Assembly (NCBI GenBank): GCA_010909165.1
Contig: MU008162.1
Coordinates: 1,860,001-1,924,000 of the forward strand
Reading direction: 5' to 3'
Origin: Anthoceros angustus
Lineage: Eukaryota; Streptophyta; Anthocerotopsida; Anthocerotales; Anthocerotaceae
Length of the DNA: 64,000 nt
Positions 1 through 10,699 of this stretch are shown piece by piece. Below the pieces are notes generated by a model. That model saw nothing but the letters and a program-made list of their open reading frames with translations, was not told the origin of the DNA and ran no database searches. Within the stretch, counting starts at the first letter, position 1, and each line of letters begins with the position of its first letter. A program made the translations under genes and the position numbers.

Positions 1-2430
1 CAGTGTTATTATTGCAAGTGGACACCCTAACACATTCACGCACATATTCGGACCAAGTGTAAGTACCTAAGTTTAAGGTCCTTCAATATGTACATACCTT
101 AAAGTGATACATGTCTTCAAATTTTATAAAATGCTCAAAAGGTCTGAATATGTTAGTATGAGTTTCTCTTTCTTCATATTGTGAGGATAAAATGTTTTAA
201 TTTTAAAGCTATAAAATAGTTTTATAGAGCCACAATGTTTCAATTTAATTAGTGGTATATATTAGGATCTTAGTGGTATATATATGAATATTATATTATT
301 CTAGAACTAAATATATTTTATTTAAATAGAACAGATGAACCCGGCTATTCTAGGAAACCCAGCCAAAGAAGGCTTGCTTTTTCCTACAAACAAATTGTAA
401 GCCATGTGCTTACAATTCTTGTAGACATGTCGGTAGTTTCTGATGAGATGCAAACAAGATATGTAACCAATAGGGAGTTTCTATGACATGTAGGTAGTTT
501 GTGTTAACAACAAAGCTCCGCCATCTTAATCATGCCAAACAATGTACACATACATGGTGGTATTGGTGGATGATGATGATGATGATAATGATGATGATAA
601 TGATAATAATAATAACTGGTTTAATTATTTCATTAATATGCTAACATGAAAAAACAGGTTAAAGAAAACTCTGGAGGGCACTCAATGGTACGTCCTAGTT
701 GATTAATTAATTAGATATCCAGGGAAAAACAGTTTAGAGAAAACCCTATAAGACACCAAATGGTACGTCAATGGGCAGTGGGTCAGGGAGGCGAATTCGA
801 GGGGCCAATAATTCCGTCCTTGTGGACTTAAATGAAATTCTTCTTCTTCTTCTTCTTCTTCTTCAATATACATACGCCTGGACAGGATATCGGTGTCCCA
901 AATCCAACGTCGGAGAAGCTGCTGCAAACTCGCTTGGTTAGACATTAGTTTGTGCGAGATGTTGATCCCATGGACAAGGACCTATCACTTCAGACTTGTA
1001 CGGGGACCACGAGCAAGACTCGAGGCTATCCTACGCACTTGTGATAAGCGTGACGAGCAATTGAATCGGGGCATCCGACTAGCGCGGCGAGTATTATCAA
1101 TGTTTTTAAGGGTAGAGGACTCCATGGCACGCTCACGCTTATCGGCGCACCAACGGTAAGTACCTAAGTTTAAGTATCTTCAAGATGTATGTACATATAT
1201 GTCTACATTGTTTGTAGCAAGCACGGAGGACTGCTCATGCCCTAGTGTAGCTAGTTCTGCGTGTCAGAACGATGATTTAGATCGTTAGCACCAGCTTTAA
1301 TCCTCAGCTGGGAATCGCAATGTGCTTTCAAACGGCATTGGCACGACTCCTGCCCTTGCAATCGCAGATTCTTGAAGAAACTGCGGAAAGATCTTGAGTT
1401 GACGAAAAAGAGAATAGACTTCCTTCTGAACATGCGAGATGCGGTTGGAGCAATTCAAAGTGCAGCTCAGGAGTTACAAAGGCGGATAGCTGACAACCCA
1501 TTCCAGGATGCTGCTCTCATCGTTAGGCGTAGCATCTGGTTGTCATTTATGTGCGAAGCTGTCTGCGAGCTGGACACTCGTGAAAGCTTCGGGGGTTGCT
1601 AAAATATTGATGTGTTTAAGGTACGGCGGCAGGTATGAACTGTGATGCACAAGCATGTTCAGCCAATTGTTTGAATCGTTGTTCGTCAGGCCCAAGGACA
1701 ACTCCCGTGCAACGATCTCATTGAGTCGTGACAATTGATAGAGACAAAATATGCCAAGGCGCTGCAGCTAGCATTGATGTATTAGGGTAGAAGACGCACA
1801 ATTGATATTATGGCCAGTGAGGACAAAATGTGGACTCCTTCCGTCATTCCATGGACGCTGAGCTGAAGAAGGCAACGTTCAGAGCTGAACGTTGAGGGCA
1901 AGGTTCAGGCAGAGCTGAAGAAGGCAACGTTCTGACCTTGTGGTGATGTCATATTCCTCTCAGCATGAGGTTTGCAAATTCTTGCCGGAACGGAATGCAT
2001 GTGATATTACTCTCAGCATGAGCTAGGGTTACAGATTCTTGTCTGACTGGGAATGGAGACATGAAGCTATGGGTGTCGACTCCTAAGGGTTCTGCTGTCG
2101 TTCCAGGTGCAGGCAAGGTTGGTCCAAATGTGGTGTCTACAGAACTTTGCAACATGCTCGTCCTTGTTGAACAGCTTCAAATAAACGAATCTCTCTGAAT
2201 GTTTGTGAATGTCAGGAGCTGTGGATGTTTAGGAATAGACAGCTTCTTGGATATTAACGCTTTGACCTCGTAGTGCTTTGTAATGCCTTTTCTATTGATG
2301 ACGGTAAAACAGATCAGGCAACTAATCCTGGTCTATATCAGGCTGGTTGTTAGTAGGATTGTTCTTAATCCTTGCTTGTTCAAAACCAAAATAGCAAAAC
2401 ACTGGCAATAAAGCCAAAGAAGGCATGCTT
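1..2430. other. Gene-free accessory DNA
   Basis: No convincing gene is visible. The stretch is AT-rich at its left end and holds a GAT/GATAAT microsatellite near 567-616 and a TTC microsatellite at 837-864. A direct repeat of a short word around 'aatggtacgtc' recurs at about 684 and 760. Short open frames at 893-1159 and 1372-1602 show no recognisable domain. Confidence 0.6.
814..864 (+). repeat. LINE-like 3' tail with (TTC)n
   Basis: The sequence reads '...gtggacttaaatgaaattc' and runs straight into a perfect TTC array. The same terminal words followed by a trinucleotide array occur near 31350, 35697, 39395 and, on the other strand, near 6341 and 55443. Dispersed copies that share a 3' end and then a variable simple repeat are typical of non-LTR retrotransposons such as RTE-type LINEs. 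The family name is an inference, because no reverse transcriptase is present in this window next to these tails. Confidence 0.5.
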
Positions 2431-2584
2431 TTTCGTACAAACGCATTGGGCTGGCTGCTTCAGCAGATGGCTCACAATGCAACCAACGCACACCTGTTGC
2501 TGCGGGGAGCCGTTCTCAGATCCCTCCTCATGACCAAATGTTTCCATCCCTCGGGTTGTTGCAGTGTGAAGCTTAGAGCGTGCT

Positions 2585-2762
2585 CGAAAGGTGTTCGACC
2601 GGTTAGCCTCGACAGAGAACGTGGTGACATGGAATGCTCTGCTAAATGGCTAAGCCAGCATAGCAACAGCACAACCTGCTTGATGTCCTGGGTCGGGCAG
2701 GCCCCCTCGAAAGCATGCTGGAAACTTTGCCGTTTGAGAACAATGTGGTGGGATGGACGTCA
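2585..2762 (+). pseudogene. PPR gene relic
   Basis: Reading near 2585 gives 'RKVFDRL' followed by 'NVVTWNALLNG', the hallmark of a plant PLS-type pentatricopeptide repeat. A second frame at 2679-2762 gives 'LDVLGRAG' and 'LPFENNVVGWTS', which matches the usual L2-S2 region near the end of such proteins. The parts are separated by a stop codon and frame changes, and most of the roughly 600 residues of a normal protein are missing, so this is a dead fragment. The intact PPR gene of the window lies at 26-30.5 kb on the opposite strand and is not an obvious direct parent. Confidence 0.55.
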
Positions 2763-3729
2763 GCTGACGCAGCAAGGAACGGTGCACCTGGTGCACCCCA
2801 GTCGGCGTAACACTCCAGGGACTGGTCCTCAATTCCTCCTTAGTGCCTTTTCCTATGGCTGGCATCCCACAGCCAGGTTCCAAAGTACTTAATACAGGCT
2901 TTCAATACTCTTCGTGATGGCATCCTGATCTGGGATGAACCTATGAGTGATGCCTGCCAGGAGACACTAAACAGTCAGGTTGGACAGTGCACCGTGAAGG
3001 GTTATTTGCCCAACGCCCCGATCACAAGCCCTCAGTGGGGACGGAAGAAGTTCCGGATGATGAGCAGGAGGAACCCAACCCTATGGCGAGTGCCCTTGCA
3101 GATGCTGGTCGCAAAAGCAAGAAGGAGGTCACCTTCCGAGAACTACCTGAGCCGTCATGACTACATGAAGAACCGGCAAAATAAGCTCTCCTCCAGCTGA
3201 GCACCCTGAGGAGGGTATGATTCTGAGAAGATGCCTCCAGTGGAACTACACTTATTTTGTTTGCCCAACTTTCGGCAGGGAGGCTGTTCTCGGTGGTAGA
3301 ATCATATTAGTGATAGCATGCTGAGCTTCGACTTCAGCAGGATGGGAATGAAGGATACGACAGAGAGAGCACCAACCAAGGTATATCTCCTCCCCATTTG
3401 GGGCATGTTCCATCCCCAAAGGACAATACTCAGGTGCCTCGACATTGACAATCCCCTGATTGAGATCCTGACGCCTTTCTGTCGCTAGGTGACAGGAGTC
3501 ACAAAAGTGAACAGTTCCAAAGCAAAACTAAGTGGGCCACGGTGCAGCAATATTTGCACTTGAATTCCATGTAAGCAGTGCCATGGCCTGGTACAGTACA
3601 TATTCCATGGCCAGCTGCGGCAGCATAACGGCGGCCACACATAAACTCGCAGGGATCATAACCGCGTTCCCTGCACGATCAAGCATGATTGTACAAGCTC
3701 GCAAACAACTCTCGAAGGTCTTGAATCAA

Positions 3730-4215
3730 TCAACAAGAGAAAATGACGTCCTTTGCCCAGCCCTTACTGTTCGTTTCTCGCTCGCGGTTGCGAATCCCAC
3801 CAAAATATGGCTCGTTGCACTCAAAGCACAAATAATACTGACACTTCCTCATGGCAGCTATCACCAACTCCTCGGTTACTTCTAGCTTTGCCTTGTTTAC
3901 CTTCCGAGTGGAAGGCTTTGATGAAGCCTCCATGTGGAAGCGCTCTTCTTCCATCTGCTCCATCCGGAGCTGCTCCTTTACCGTGTGCCTAACCTGCACA
4001 GCCAAATGTCTCAACGGACATGCTGCAACATTGATTGCTCTTTGTTGAGTTATTCGACGAAGCATGAATTGCTGATTAAACGTATGACATGAATGTCTTG
4101 GTGAAGCAATACCCCGTTCATATTATGGAAAGCGATCCTCACTCGAGGTAACGGACGCTGATTTCGGGGCCTGGAAACCCTCATCAAAGTGCACCATATG
4201 CCCACAGGTCAGTGA
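3730..4215 (-). pseudogene. RING-type E3 ligase relic (MYCBP2/Highwire-like C-terminal zinc region)
   Basis: On the minus strand one frame reads 'LTCGHMVHFDEG', a RING-like Cys-Gly-His/His block, at about 4206-4170. One TAA stop follows near 4150, and the same frame then stays open from 4065 to 3733. The open part contains 'AACPLRHLAVQV', a charged helix, and 'YYLCFECNEPYFGG'. The last motif strongly resembles the YxCxxCxxPYFGG zinc-binding block at the extreme C-terminus of MYCBP2/PAM/Highwire ubiquitin ligases, which also follows a RING. A further open minus-strand stretch near 4440-4730 with 'IKCIFCERIV' may belong to the same gene. There are stops, no start and no full RING, so I call it a relic. 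The family assignment rests on motif memory only. Confidence 0.45.
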
Positions 4216-5070
4216 AGATCTTCTGACCAGCACATGGATTTGAGTGACAGCAATCCTGCGGAAAGTAGGAAAGGGTGTCACATCAGTTGCCCGACATGCC
4301 AAAGCATTCTCACCACCGTGAAGGAAAAGAGTGCAGAAATGAGATCGGGGTTAGCAAAATCATCTTTAGACAGGGAAGGCAAGTACGATCGTGTCGAACT
4401 CCTCCACAGCGATGCCCACATTTCAAAGTCCGCAAATACGTAAGCCTGCGCAGCTTCCTACGGTCCAACTCCAAGCAAACAGCAGAAGCAATATTCAACA
4501 CCTGCACAAAGTCTCTTATTATTCCCGCACCAGGAAAGATCCATGAACTTGCCAGTCATGATGACAAGCTCGCCCCTTATCTGTTCTTCAGACATGGACT
4601 TCAATTTTCTGAGCCTCTGACTCTCAGCACTGGAAGAACGAACAATTCTTTCACAGAAAATGCACTTGATCGCTGATATCTCCTCCTCATACTGCTCGCC
4701 AATTTCCGGAAGCCTCTCATCACATAACTTCTCGACTTCTGATGATCTGGAGCTTGCCCTTTATGTTGCGAGAAACTGCTGAAGCGAACACATTCTACTT
4801 TGAGTCTTCTATTTGCAGCTTACCCCTTGAAATGCTTCCGAAAACATTTTGATACAGATTGTGATGACACTAACCTTCCCATTCCTCAATTCGTAAGCAG
4901 AGAAGTTTTGAAACCAGAAATGCTTCTAAAACCAACGATGCTTCCAGTACCGAGGAGCGCTGAGTCACACAATCAATTGCAGACGAAAAGAAATCTGCAG
5001 GGAGTGCTTAAGAAGTTTAGATGATCCGGAGTTCTACACGGCTTGGGAGGATCGACCTGTGACGGAACAT

Positions 5071-5142
5071 CTTGCATTGCCACATGTGAGCCATCTTACA
5101 TTGCCACATGTGAGCCATCTTGCATTGCCACATGTGAGCCAT
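5071..5142. repeat. 24-bp tandem repeat, three copies
   Basis: Three adjacent copies of a 24-bp unit containing 'cattgccacatgtgagccat' differ by a single base in the middle copy. No gene function is implied. Confidence 0.9.
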
Positions 5143-5610
5143 GTCGTTTAGTCTACCTGTTTTCAGACTTCGTACATAGGTATGTAGCGTGCTGTCAACA
5201 ATTTGGATATTTTCTCCTTGGGAATGAGCTCTGTCTTGTCCCACTCGGGACGTAAGCGCTGAAAACCTGGAACGACAGTTGCGTAAGGATGGCTACATCA
5301 CATCCACTACAATAATGCTGAGTCGTGGAAAGTACTCATGCTCTGGCTTCGGACGACTGCCAAAATTCATCTGACTATCCGCAGTCCTAATTGCAGTTGG
5401 CATGCAGGTAATGAAGCTATGAGACGTTTGAACTTCGACGACCCCTACAGTCTGTGCCGTGCTCTTTCTGGAAAGTTCCTCGGCAAATTTCCGTTAATTC
5501 AAGACTAAATCCACCCAGGAGGAAGAAGGTTCCAGATCATCAAAAGTCGAGAAGCTTGAATTTGACGACCAATTGTCCATCCTCTTCATATCTTTTATCG
5601 AGCGCCGTGG

Positions 5611-5994
5611 CTAACATCCGGCATCCTTTTGCACATATTTAGTGCCGACATCCACGGATTCTGCAGTCCTCAAACTTCCTTTCTGCGACTCGTAGGCCAT
5701 GGATGCAGGTTGTCCATTCTCTCCTACAAATCCATATCTCCCCATTGTGATTAACAAGTTCGTAAAACAGTTTTGAGCATCGTCCCTGCTGCCATGCTTC
5801 ATACACGACTTCCACCTTCCAACTTCAAACACAGAAATCACGCTCACTGGCCAACGTGAGAGGAGCATGATGCACCTGCTGCCTAGACTGTTCGCTGCCA
5901 GAAACATATGGTTGTGTAATGTCTGGCCGATTCCGATAATGCTATCATCTGACCTGACCGCCATGGTCAGGCAGTTTGTGGTTACGTGAACCAC
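5611..5994 (-). other. Open minus-strand stretch, unknown, possibly part of the E3 relic
   Basis: A 127-residue open frame with no recognised domain. The frame continues sensibly past 5611 into residues 'ATALDKRYEEDGQLVVKF' before stops, which looks like decayed coding sequence. It lies on the same strand and upstream of the RING-type relic at 3.7-4.2 kb, so it could be an older part of that gene. I see no motif that proves this. Confidence 0.2.
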
Positions 5995-6340
5995 CCTAAT
6001 ACCATGGGCAGTATTTTCCCAGTAGGAAGGGCTTCATGTTTCACACAGAATCTTGAGGCCCTTCCTCTCTACAGTGCAGTAGTGGGAACTCGCCAGATGT
6101 GGCAGCTTAGCATGGACGAAAGCAAACTTCGAAATGTAGCCCCTGGAAGTGGGTCCTCAGGAAGCCCTTGTCCTGTGTGCAAGTGTTGGTATCCCGAATT
6201 TGGACAATGGCAGGAAGCTCCCTGTGCAGATTAGAGATCAAGGGTTCATGTCAGATGCCAACAGTTCGATAGTCAAGTGTATGTGACGTGCGGCGTGGCA
6301 GCCTATAGTATGCTTAAAGCATGTGTGCAGCAGAATCTGA

Positions 6341-6480
6341 AGAAGAAGAAGTCTTTTATAGTCTGCTTGGATGGAATTTTCCTATCATAGCCCTTGGTAC
6401 TTCACCACTTGTACCATGGTGTGCCTAAGCTGCTAAGTTGGCTACACCAAAGGGCATCCACTCCCTCTAGGCACCCCATG
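6341..6480 (-). repeat. LINE-like 3' end, minus strand
   Basis: The stretch begins with a GAA array, continues through a diverged 'agtctgcttggatggaatttt' and then 'cttgtaccatggtgtgcctaag' and 'gggcatccactccct'. The same order occurs at 55443-55620 and, reverse-complemented, at 31231-31410 and 35590-35756. It is therefore a member of the dispersed family whose tails are noted elsewhere. Confidence 0.5.
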
Positions 6481-6638
6481 TAAGTACAGATCCAAGCGCA
6501 GGACATGTAAGTACCCATCGAAGCGCAGGACATGTAAGTACCGATCGAAGAGCGGGACATGAAAGAACCGATCGAAGCGCAGGACATGTAAGTACCGATC
6601 GAAGCGCAGGACATCTAATTACCGATCGAAGCCGATCA
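6477..6638. repeat. 27-bp minisatellite, five copies plus a degenerate one
   Basis: Five 27-bp units of the form 'catgtaagtaccgatcgaag...' run from 6477 to 6611, followed by a degenerate unit. The unit resembles the segment 'ctaagtaccgatttaagctc' inside the neighbouring dispersed element (compare about 55574-55594), so the array looks like a local expansion of the element's own sequence. Confidence 0.85.
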
Positions 6639-8901
6639 GTAATTACCATTCAAAGACCATATGTTTGCTGAAGCGGTGGCAAACGAGGGGTGGCCATGGC
6701 CTTCACCAACCATGTGTTTATCTGACCTTAACTTCAGTGATTACCAATCAAAGGGCTATTACCATTCAAAGGCATGTGCCATAGGTGGTCTGACTCGTCT
6801 TGCCGAAGCTGTGTGGCCCGTCGCTACAGCTCATCCTCGATTGTTGTTTCAGCTGTGAATCTTCAAGCTGGCCATCTTCAACGGCAGCAACAAATAGTGA
6901 TAATGCCTCTTCTTTCATTAGCGACCGCTAAGGTCGTACTCGCTCGTGTCCCCTCGCCTTTGATGACACACAGACGGGACTCACCTACAGAGTGGAACGG
7001 CCGTTCCACAGTGAAAGAGTTGGCGTGACATCTGATGCCGATGTTTTCGATAAAGTGGAAGCAACGCATTTTACCAACCCATGGTACATTGGCAAAGCCC
7101 AAAATGGGCACTCCAAACGTTGAAGCATGTTTATGTGGATCTGCTCCATGTAAATCTTGGCGTTGCAGTAAGGTCTGACTGTTACTTGCGACAAAGGAAC
7201 AGAGCCAAGCCTCCACTGATGAAATTTCAACCCCTGTGAGTACTGCACCCTTGAACTACATGCTTTCCAAATGTTCAGGAGCATGCAGTGGCAGCGTACA
7301 CGTAACGTCCATCACATATGTACCCAAAAATGCCGACATTAGTAGCTACCTTCCTTACATACAGCCTTGTGAACTCCGTCCATACCTTCGGTGAACAATT
7401 CCCTCACCTTGGCCACCTTACAGAACTTCCCAGGTGCACCAAGCCCTATGTCACACCCGCCATCGGCTCCACACACTTCACCAGCTCGTCTACCAGTTTC
7501 ATGCACCCTGAAGCCTCTCCGATATCCCATCCCATCGGTTGGTCTTGAAGCTGGATTCACTTCCGCACATTCTGCCTGTGTTCAAAGATTCTTGACAGCC
7601 GCTGCTCGGTGCTCACACAGAAAGCCTTTGTGCCGACCGGTTTGTCTGCTTCGAACACTGTCACAACGTCCATCGCTGAGGCCTTATGGCAACAGCGACC
7701 AACAGCGACCACGCGGCACGCATTCGGATTGCCCCGGCACCGGCTGAGCAAAACCAAAACCGGACATCCCGTGATGATGGAGACAGCAAACACCACTCCT
7801 TCCCGACTTATCTCAATCAGCTCAGCCTCACATCTGTGCACATTATCCCGCTTTCTTAGTGGAAGCAGGCGGCCTCCAAGATCCAAGAAACAAACAAAGT
7901 GCCATTTCCCATCCCTACGAAAAAAAACGAAGTGCTATTCCTGTGAAGCAGATCACTTTCGTTTTCTTCCCCTCGCACCGAGGACGTATTTCTCATATGA
8001 TCTGCCCGCACAACACTACACAAGCAGCAGATCGGAGATAACAAAAGCTAGATCCAGGAATCTCGTACGCCTCCAAGTAGGCCGTGTTCCTTGTTTCGAT
8101 AGCATTCCAACATTCCATATTTTATGCGTATGCGAAAAGCTCAATACGTAAAAAGATTCTTGCCTTGCAGGCAGGGAGCAAAAAAAGTTGCCTACCTCCA
8201 GGTCCACCACGGGATTTCCTCTCCACAGCGCCATGCCCTGGGGCTAGGAGGCTCGCTCAAAGAGTTTATTACAGTCGAGAATGGAAAGATGCGCGGTGCC
8301 GGCTCGCCCGCCCCTGGATCAAATCTAAGCAGTCCGAGAAAAACCTCCAACAAGTTGCCCTCGCCTGCTCGTTTGCTGTGGTGGCCTTCTCGCAGACGTG
8401 CGAAGAAGCGGGACGCCCGGCCCCAGCTCCCGGCTCCCAGCTTCCAGCCCCGCGCGTTTTCTTCATGCAACAAGAGACGCAGAACCGGGGCAGGCTGTGC
8501 CCGAGGCGGGTCCCCGCGAATGCCTGTGAGCTCAGCGCCCACGCGCTCGCCCACGGGCGTCCCGACCCCACGCCCCGCCGATGTCCTCTACGATTCATCC
8601 CGAAACAGTGAAAAGGGGTGTCACATACACATCATATGGATGGCGGCCTATCACATTGGCCGGATGGTGTGCATGCCCTGGTGCAAGCAGCAAAGTTGTC
8701 AAATATGACAGGAAAATTTAGTCCACGTGGATTATAATGCACTTTCATTCCTCTACAAATTAATAATCTCGCACAAGGGAATTCGACGTGTCCCAAGTTT
8801 AATAGTCTCATAGTCTCGCACAAGGGAATCCGACGTGTCATATATACATACAGTATGTATATATGTACATATGTACATAAGGCCAAGGCGCGTTAGTGCG
8901 T

Positions 8902-8939
8902 TAACGAGGCCTGTACGAAACAGGGAACAGGCCTCGTTA
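8902..8939. other. Perfect 13-bp stem hairpin
   Basis: 'taacgaggcctgt' at 8902-8914 is perfectly complementary to 'acaggcctcgtta' at 8927-8939 with a 12-nt loop. It lies in a GC-rich intergenic stretch upstream of the MYB-like gene. A terminator role is not expected for a plant Pol II gene; it may be the core of a small inverted-repeat element. Confidence 0.75.
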
Positions 8940-9124
8940 GCAGCACGTGGGCGTCAGGAGCCCGGAAGGCCCCTGGCGTGTCCTAATGCCCCCATCCTTG
9001 GGGCCGCCCTGGCGTGTCCGGGTTTTTTTTAGGCCCGGTTATCGAATATGCCGGATTGGGGGTGATAAGCGCGGTTGCTTATCGCGCTAACCGGGGAGTC
9101 AAAGCCCGGGCCGGGCTCGGGCAT

Positions 9125-9152
9125 GGGCCTGGGCCTGGGCCTGGGCCTGGGC
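9125..9152. repeat. GGGCCT hexamer array
   Basis: More than four uninterrupted copies of 'gggcct'. It lies about 150 bp upstream of the TATA-like motif of the MYB-like gene. Confidence 0.85.
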
Positions 9153-9281
9153 TGCCGGCGAATAGCGCGCACCTGGGCGGGCCCCGCCAGGGCGCAGCCG
9201 GAAGCGGCTCTCGGGGGGCTTGGAGGTGAAACGGGGCTGGGCTTTTTAGAGGCCGGGAGAGGGGAAGGCGATGGAAGGCGG

Positions 9282-9287
9282 TATAAG
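9282..9287 (+). promoter_or_regulatory. TATA-like box of the MYB/SANT-like gene
   Basis: 'gcggtataagtgg' is the best TATA-like motif in the GC-rich region upstream of the coding sequence, about 590 bp before the start codon. Transcription would start near 9310. A 'gag|gtgagt' donor at about 9549 followed by a GA-rich stretch suggests a possible 5'-leader intron. Confidence 0.35.
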
Positions 9288-9875
9288 TGGCTGGCACCGC
9301 GAGACGTCTCGCGGGGAGACGGAAAAACTAAGTTAACGCGGAGCGCGAGCTGTGCCGCGGCAGCAGGCAGGCCAGGCAGGGGCCGAGCGGCCATGGCCGC
9401 CCCGGCCGGGCCAGTCCTGTGCCGCCTCCTTCCGGCCTCGCTCGCGCCCGCCGCTGCTGCTGGCTATGGCGGCGCCGGGTGTGGTTCTCGCAGGCGGAGG
9501 CCGCCGCTGTGGCCGCTGTGACGCAGGGGTATGGATTCAGCGGATTTGAGGTGAGTGCGGGGTTCGGGGACGGGAGCTATGGCGTGAGCCTGGGAGTCAG
9601 GGGTGGAGGTGGAGGTGGAGGAGGAGGGGAGGAGGAGGGAATGTTTGAGCCAATGCAGTACCATGCGGGAGGGGAGTGGCTGGGAGTGGTAGGGAAGGGA
9701 GGCGGTGGAGGAGGAGGTGGTGAGGAAGGGAGGTTTGGGAGGAGGAGGAAGGGAGCAGGAGCGAGGAGGCAGGAGTGAGGAGGCAGGAGCGAGGGAGGAA
9801 GAGGCAGGGAAGAAGCGGGAGGGGAAGAAGGGAGGAAGGGAGGAGGAGGAGGACGGAGGAAGAAGCGGCGGGGAG

Positions 9876-10622
9876 ATGGAGTCGCCGGTGCCGTGGACGG
9901 AGGACATGGTGAGGTTCTTGTTCGAGACGTATGACGATGTGCATCGGAGGCTGTGGATCGAGAGCCGGGGGAAGGTGAAGAACCAGAAGAAGTGGGATCC
10001 GATTATCAAGACGATGCAGGAGAAGTTCGGGAGGGACTTCACCAAGAACCAGTGCGAGAGCAAGTACTGGAAGGTGCGGCGGGAGTGCGCCAGGTTCAAG
10101 AGCCGGAGCGAGAAGCGGGCCTTGACGGAGCCGGTTGGGAAGATTGGCAAGTTGGGGAGGGATTTGATGAAGCCGAAGTTTTACGACGTGTGGCTGGAGG
10201 TGGCGGGGAATGATCCGGTGAAGATGCCGGAGATTGAGCTGTCGTCGGCGTCGGGGGACGAGGACGGCATGTCGCCGGGCCGCGGGTGTGAGGAGGAGGA
10301 TATGGATGGCTCCCGGACGGCGAAGCACGCTGGGAGTGGCACCGTGAAGGAGATGAGGTTGTTTCTCAGTTCGCATCAGGAGGCGTCGGAGAAGCGGGAG
10401 GAGGCTTTGAGCATACGGGCTGAGCTCACCATGGAGCTGCTGCGTGAGCACATGGATCGTATGGAGCGCCGGGGCAGCAGCATTGACGAGACGCGCAAGG
10501 CGCAGCTTTCAATGTTGGAGGGCGTGGAGAACAAACTAGACAGGCTGCTGCATGGCCTCACTGCTTTGAATGGCAACATAGGAGCCATTGTTGGCAGATT
10601 AGCTTCCCTTCCGCAACATTAG
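9876..10622 (+). CDS. MYB/SANT-like DNA-binding domain protein
   Basis: A 248-residue single-exon protein. Residues 1-90 ('PWTEDMVRFLFETY', 'KKWDPIIKTMQEKFG', 'QCESKYWKVRRECARFK') form a three-helix Myb/SANT-like domain of the trihelix/Myb_DNA-bind_3 type, found in plant nuclear proteins and in domesticated Harbinger-transposon partners. The middle is acidic and low-complexity. Residues about 160-245 form an amphipathic helical tail ('LTMELLREHMDRMERRGSS', 'LDRLLHGLTALNGNIG') likely to oligomerise. I chose the ATG at 9876 because it directly precedes the conserved domain; the frame stays open upstream to about 9705 but only as Gly/Glu repeat without an ATG. An 'aataaa' lies at 10690. The likely role is DNA binding in the nucleus; the target is unknown. 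A transposon-derived origin is possible. Confidence 0.8.
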   Translation: MESPVPWTEDMVRFLFETYDDVHRRLWIESRGKVKNQKKWDPIIKTMQEKFGRDFTKNQCESKYWKVRRECARFKSRSEKRALTEPVGKIGKLGRDLMKPKFYDVWLEVAGNDPVKMPEIELSSASGDEDGMSPGRGCEEEDMDGSRTAKHAGSGTVKEMRLFLSSHQEASEKREEALSIRAELTMELLREHMDRMERRGSSIDETRKAQLSMLEGVENKLDRLLHGLTALNGNIGAIVGRLASLPQH

Positions 10623-10689
10623 TTGCTGCCAACTGGAATGAATGAATATGTGAGTTCCACGTTCTAGCCGACAGTTGTTGTTAGTTGTT

Positions 10690-10695
10690 AATAAA
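10690..10695 (+). promoter_or_regulatory. Polyadenylation signal AATAAA of the MYB/SANT-like gene
   Basis: A canonical 'aataaa' 68 bp after the stop codon. Confidence 0.5.
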
Positions 10696-10699
10696 TGAC

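Larger units (their letters stand above)
6640..9275. other. Intergenic DNA without a supported gene
   Basis: No gene is supported. Open frames in the GC-rich part (8190-9230) overlap one another in several frames and lack conserved motifs. The stretch holds an AT palindrome around 8838-8880, the hairpin at 8902-8939 and a GGGCCT hexamer array at 9125-9152. Confidence 0.5.

Noticed and set aside
5071-5142. Three regular repeats considered as a CRISPR-like array
   Set aside because: The units are directly adjacent with no spacers, and the window is a plant nuclear genome.
8084-8708. Overlapping 175- and 194-codon plus-strand frames
   Set aside because: Three frames on two strands are open at once in GC-rich DNA, and none has conserved text or a promoter.
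9464-10451. Long minus-strand open frames of 228 and 284 codons
   Set aside because: They are antisense shadows of the GC-rich, purine-biased MYB/SANT-like gene; they are Pro/Leu/Ser low-complexity and lack conserved motifs.
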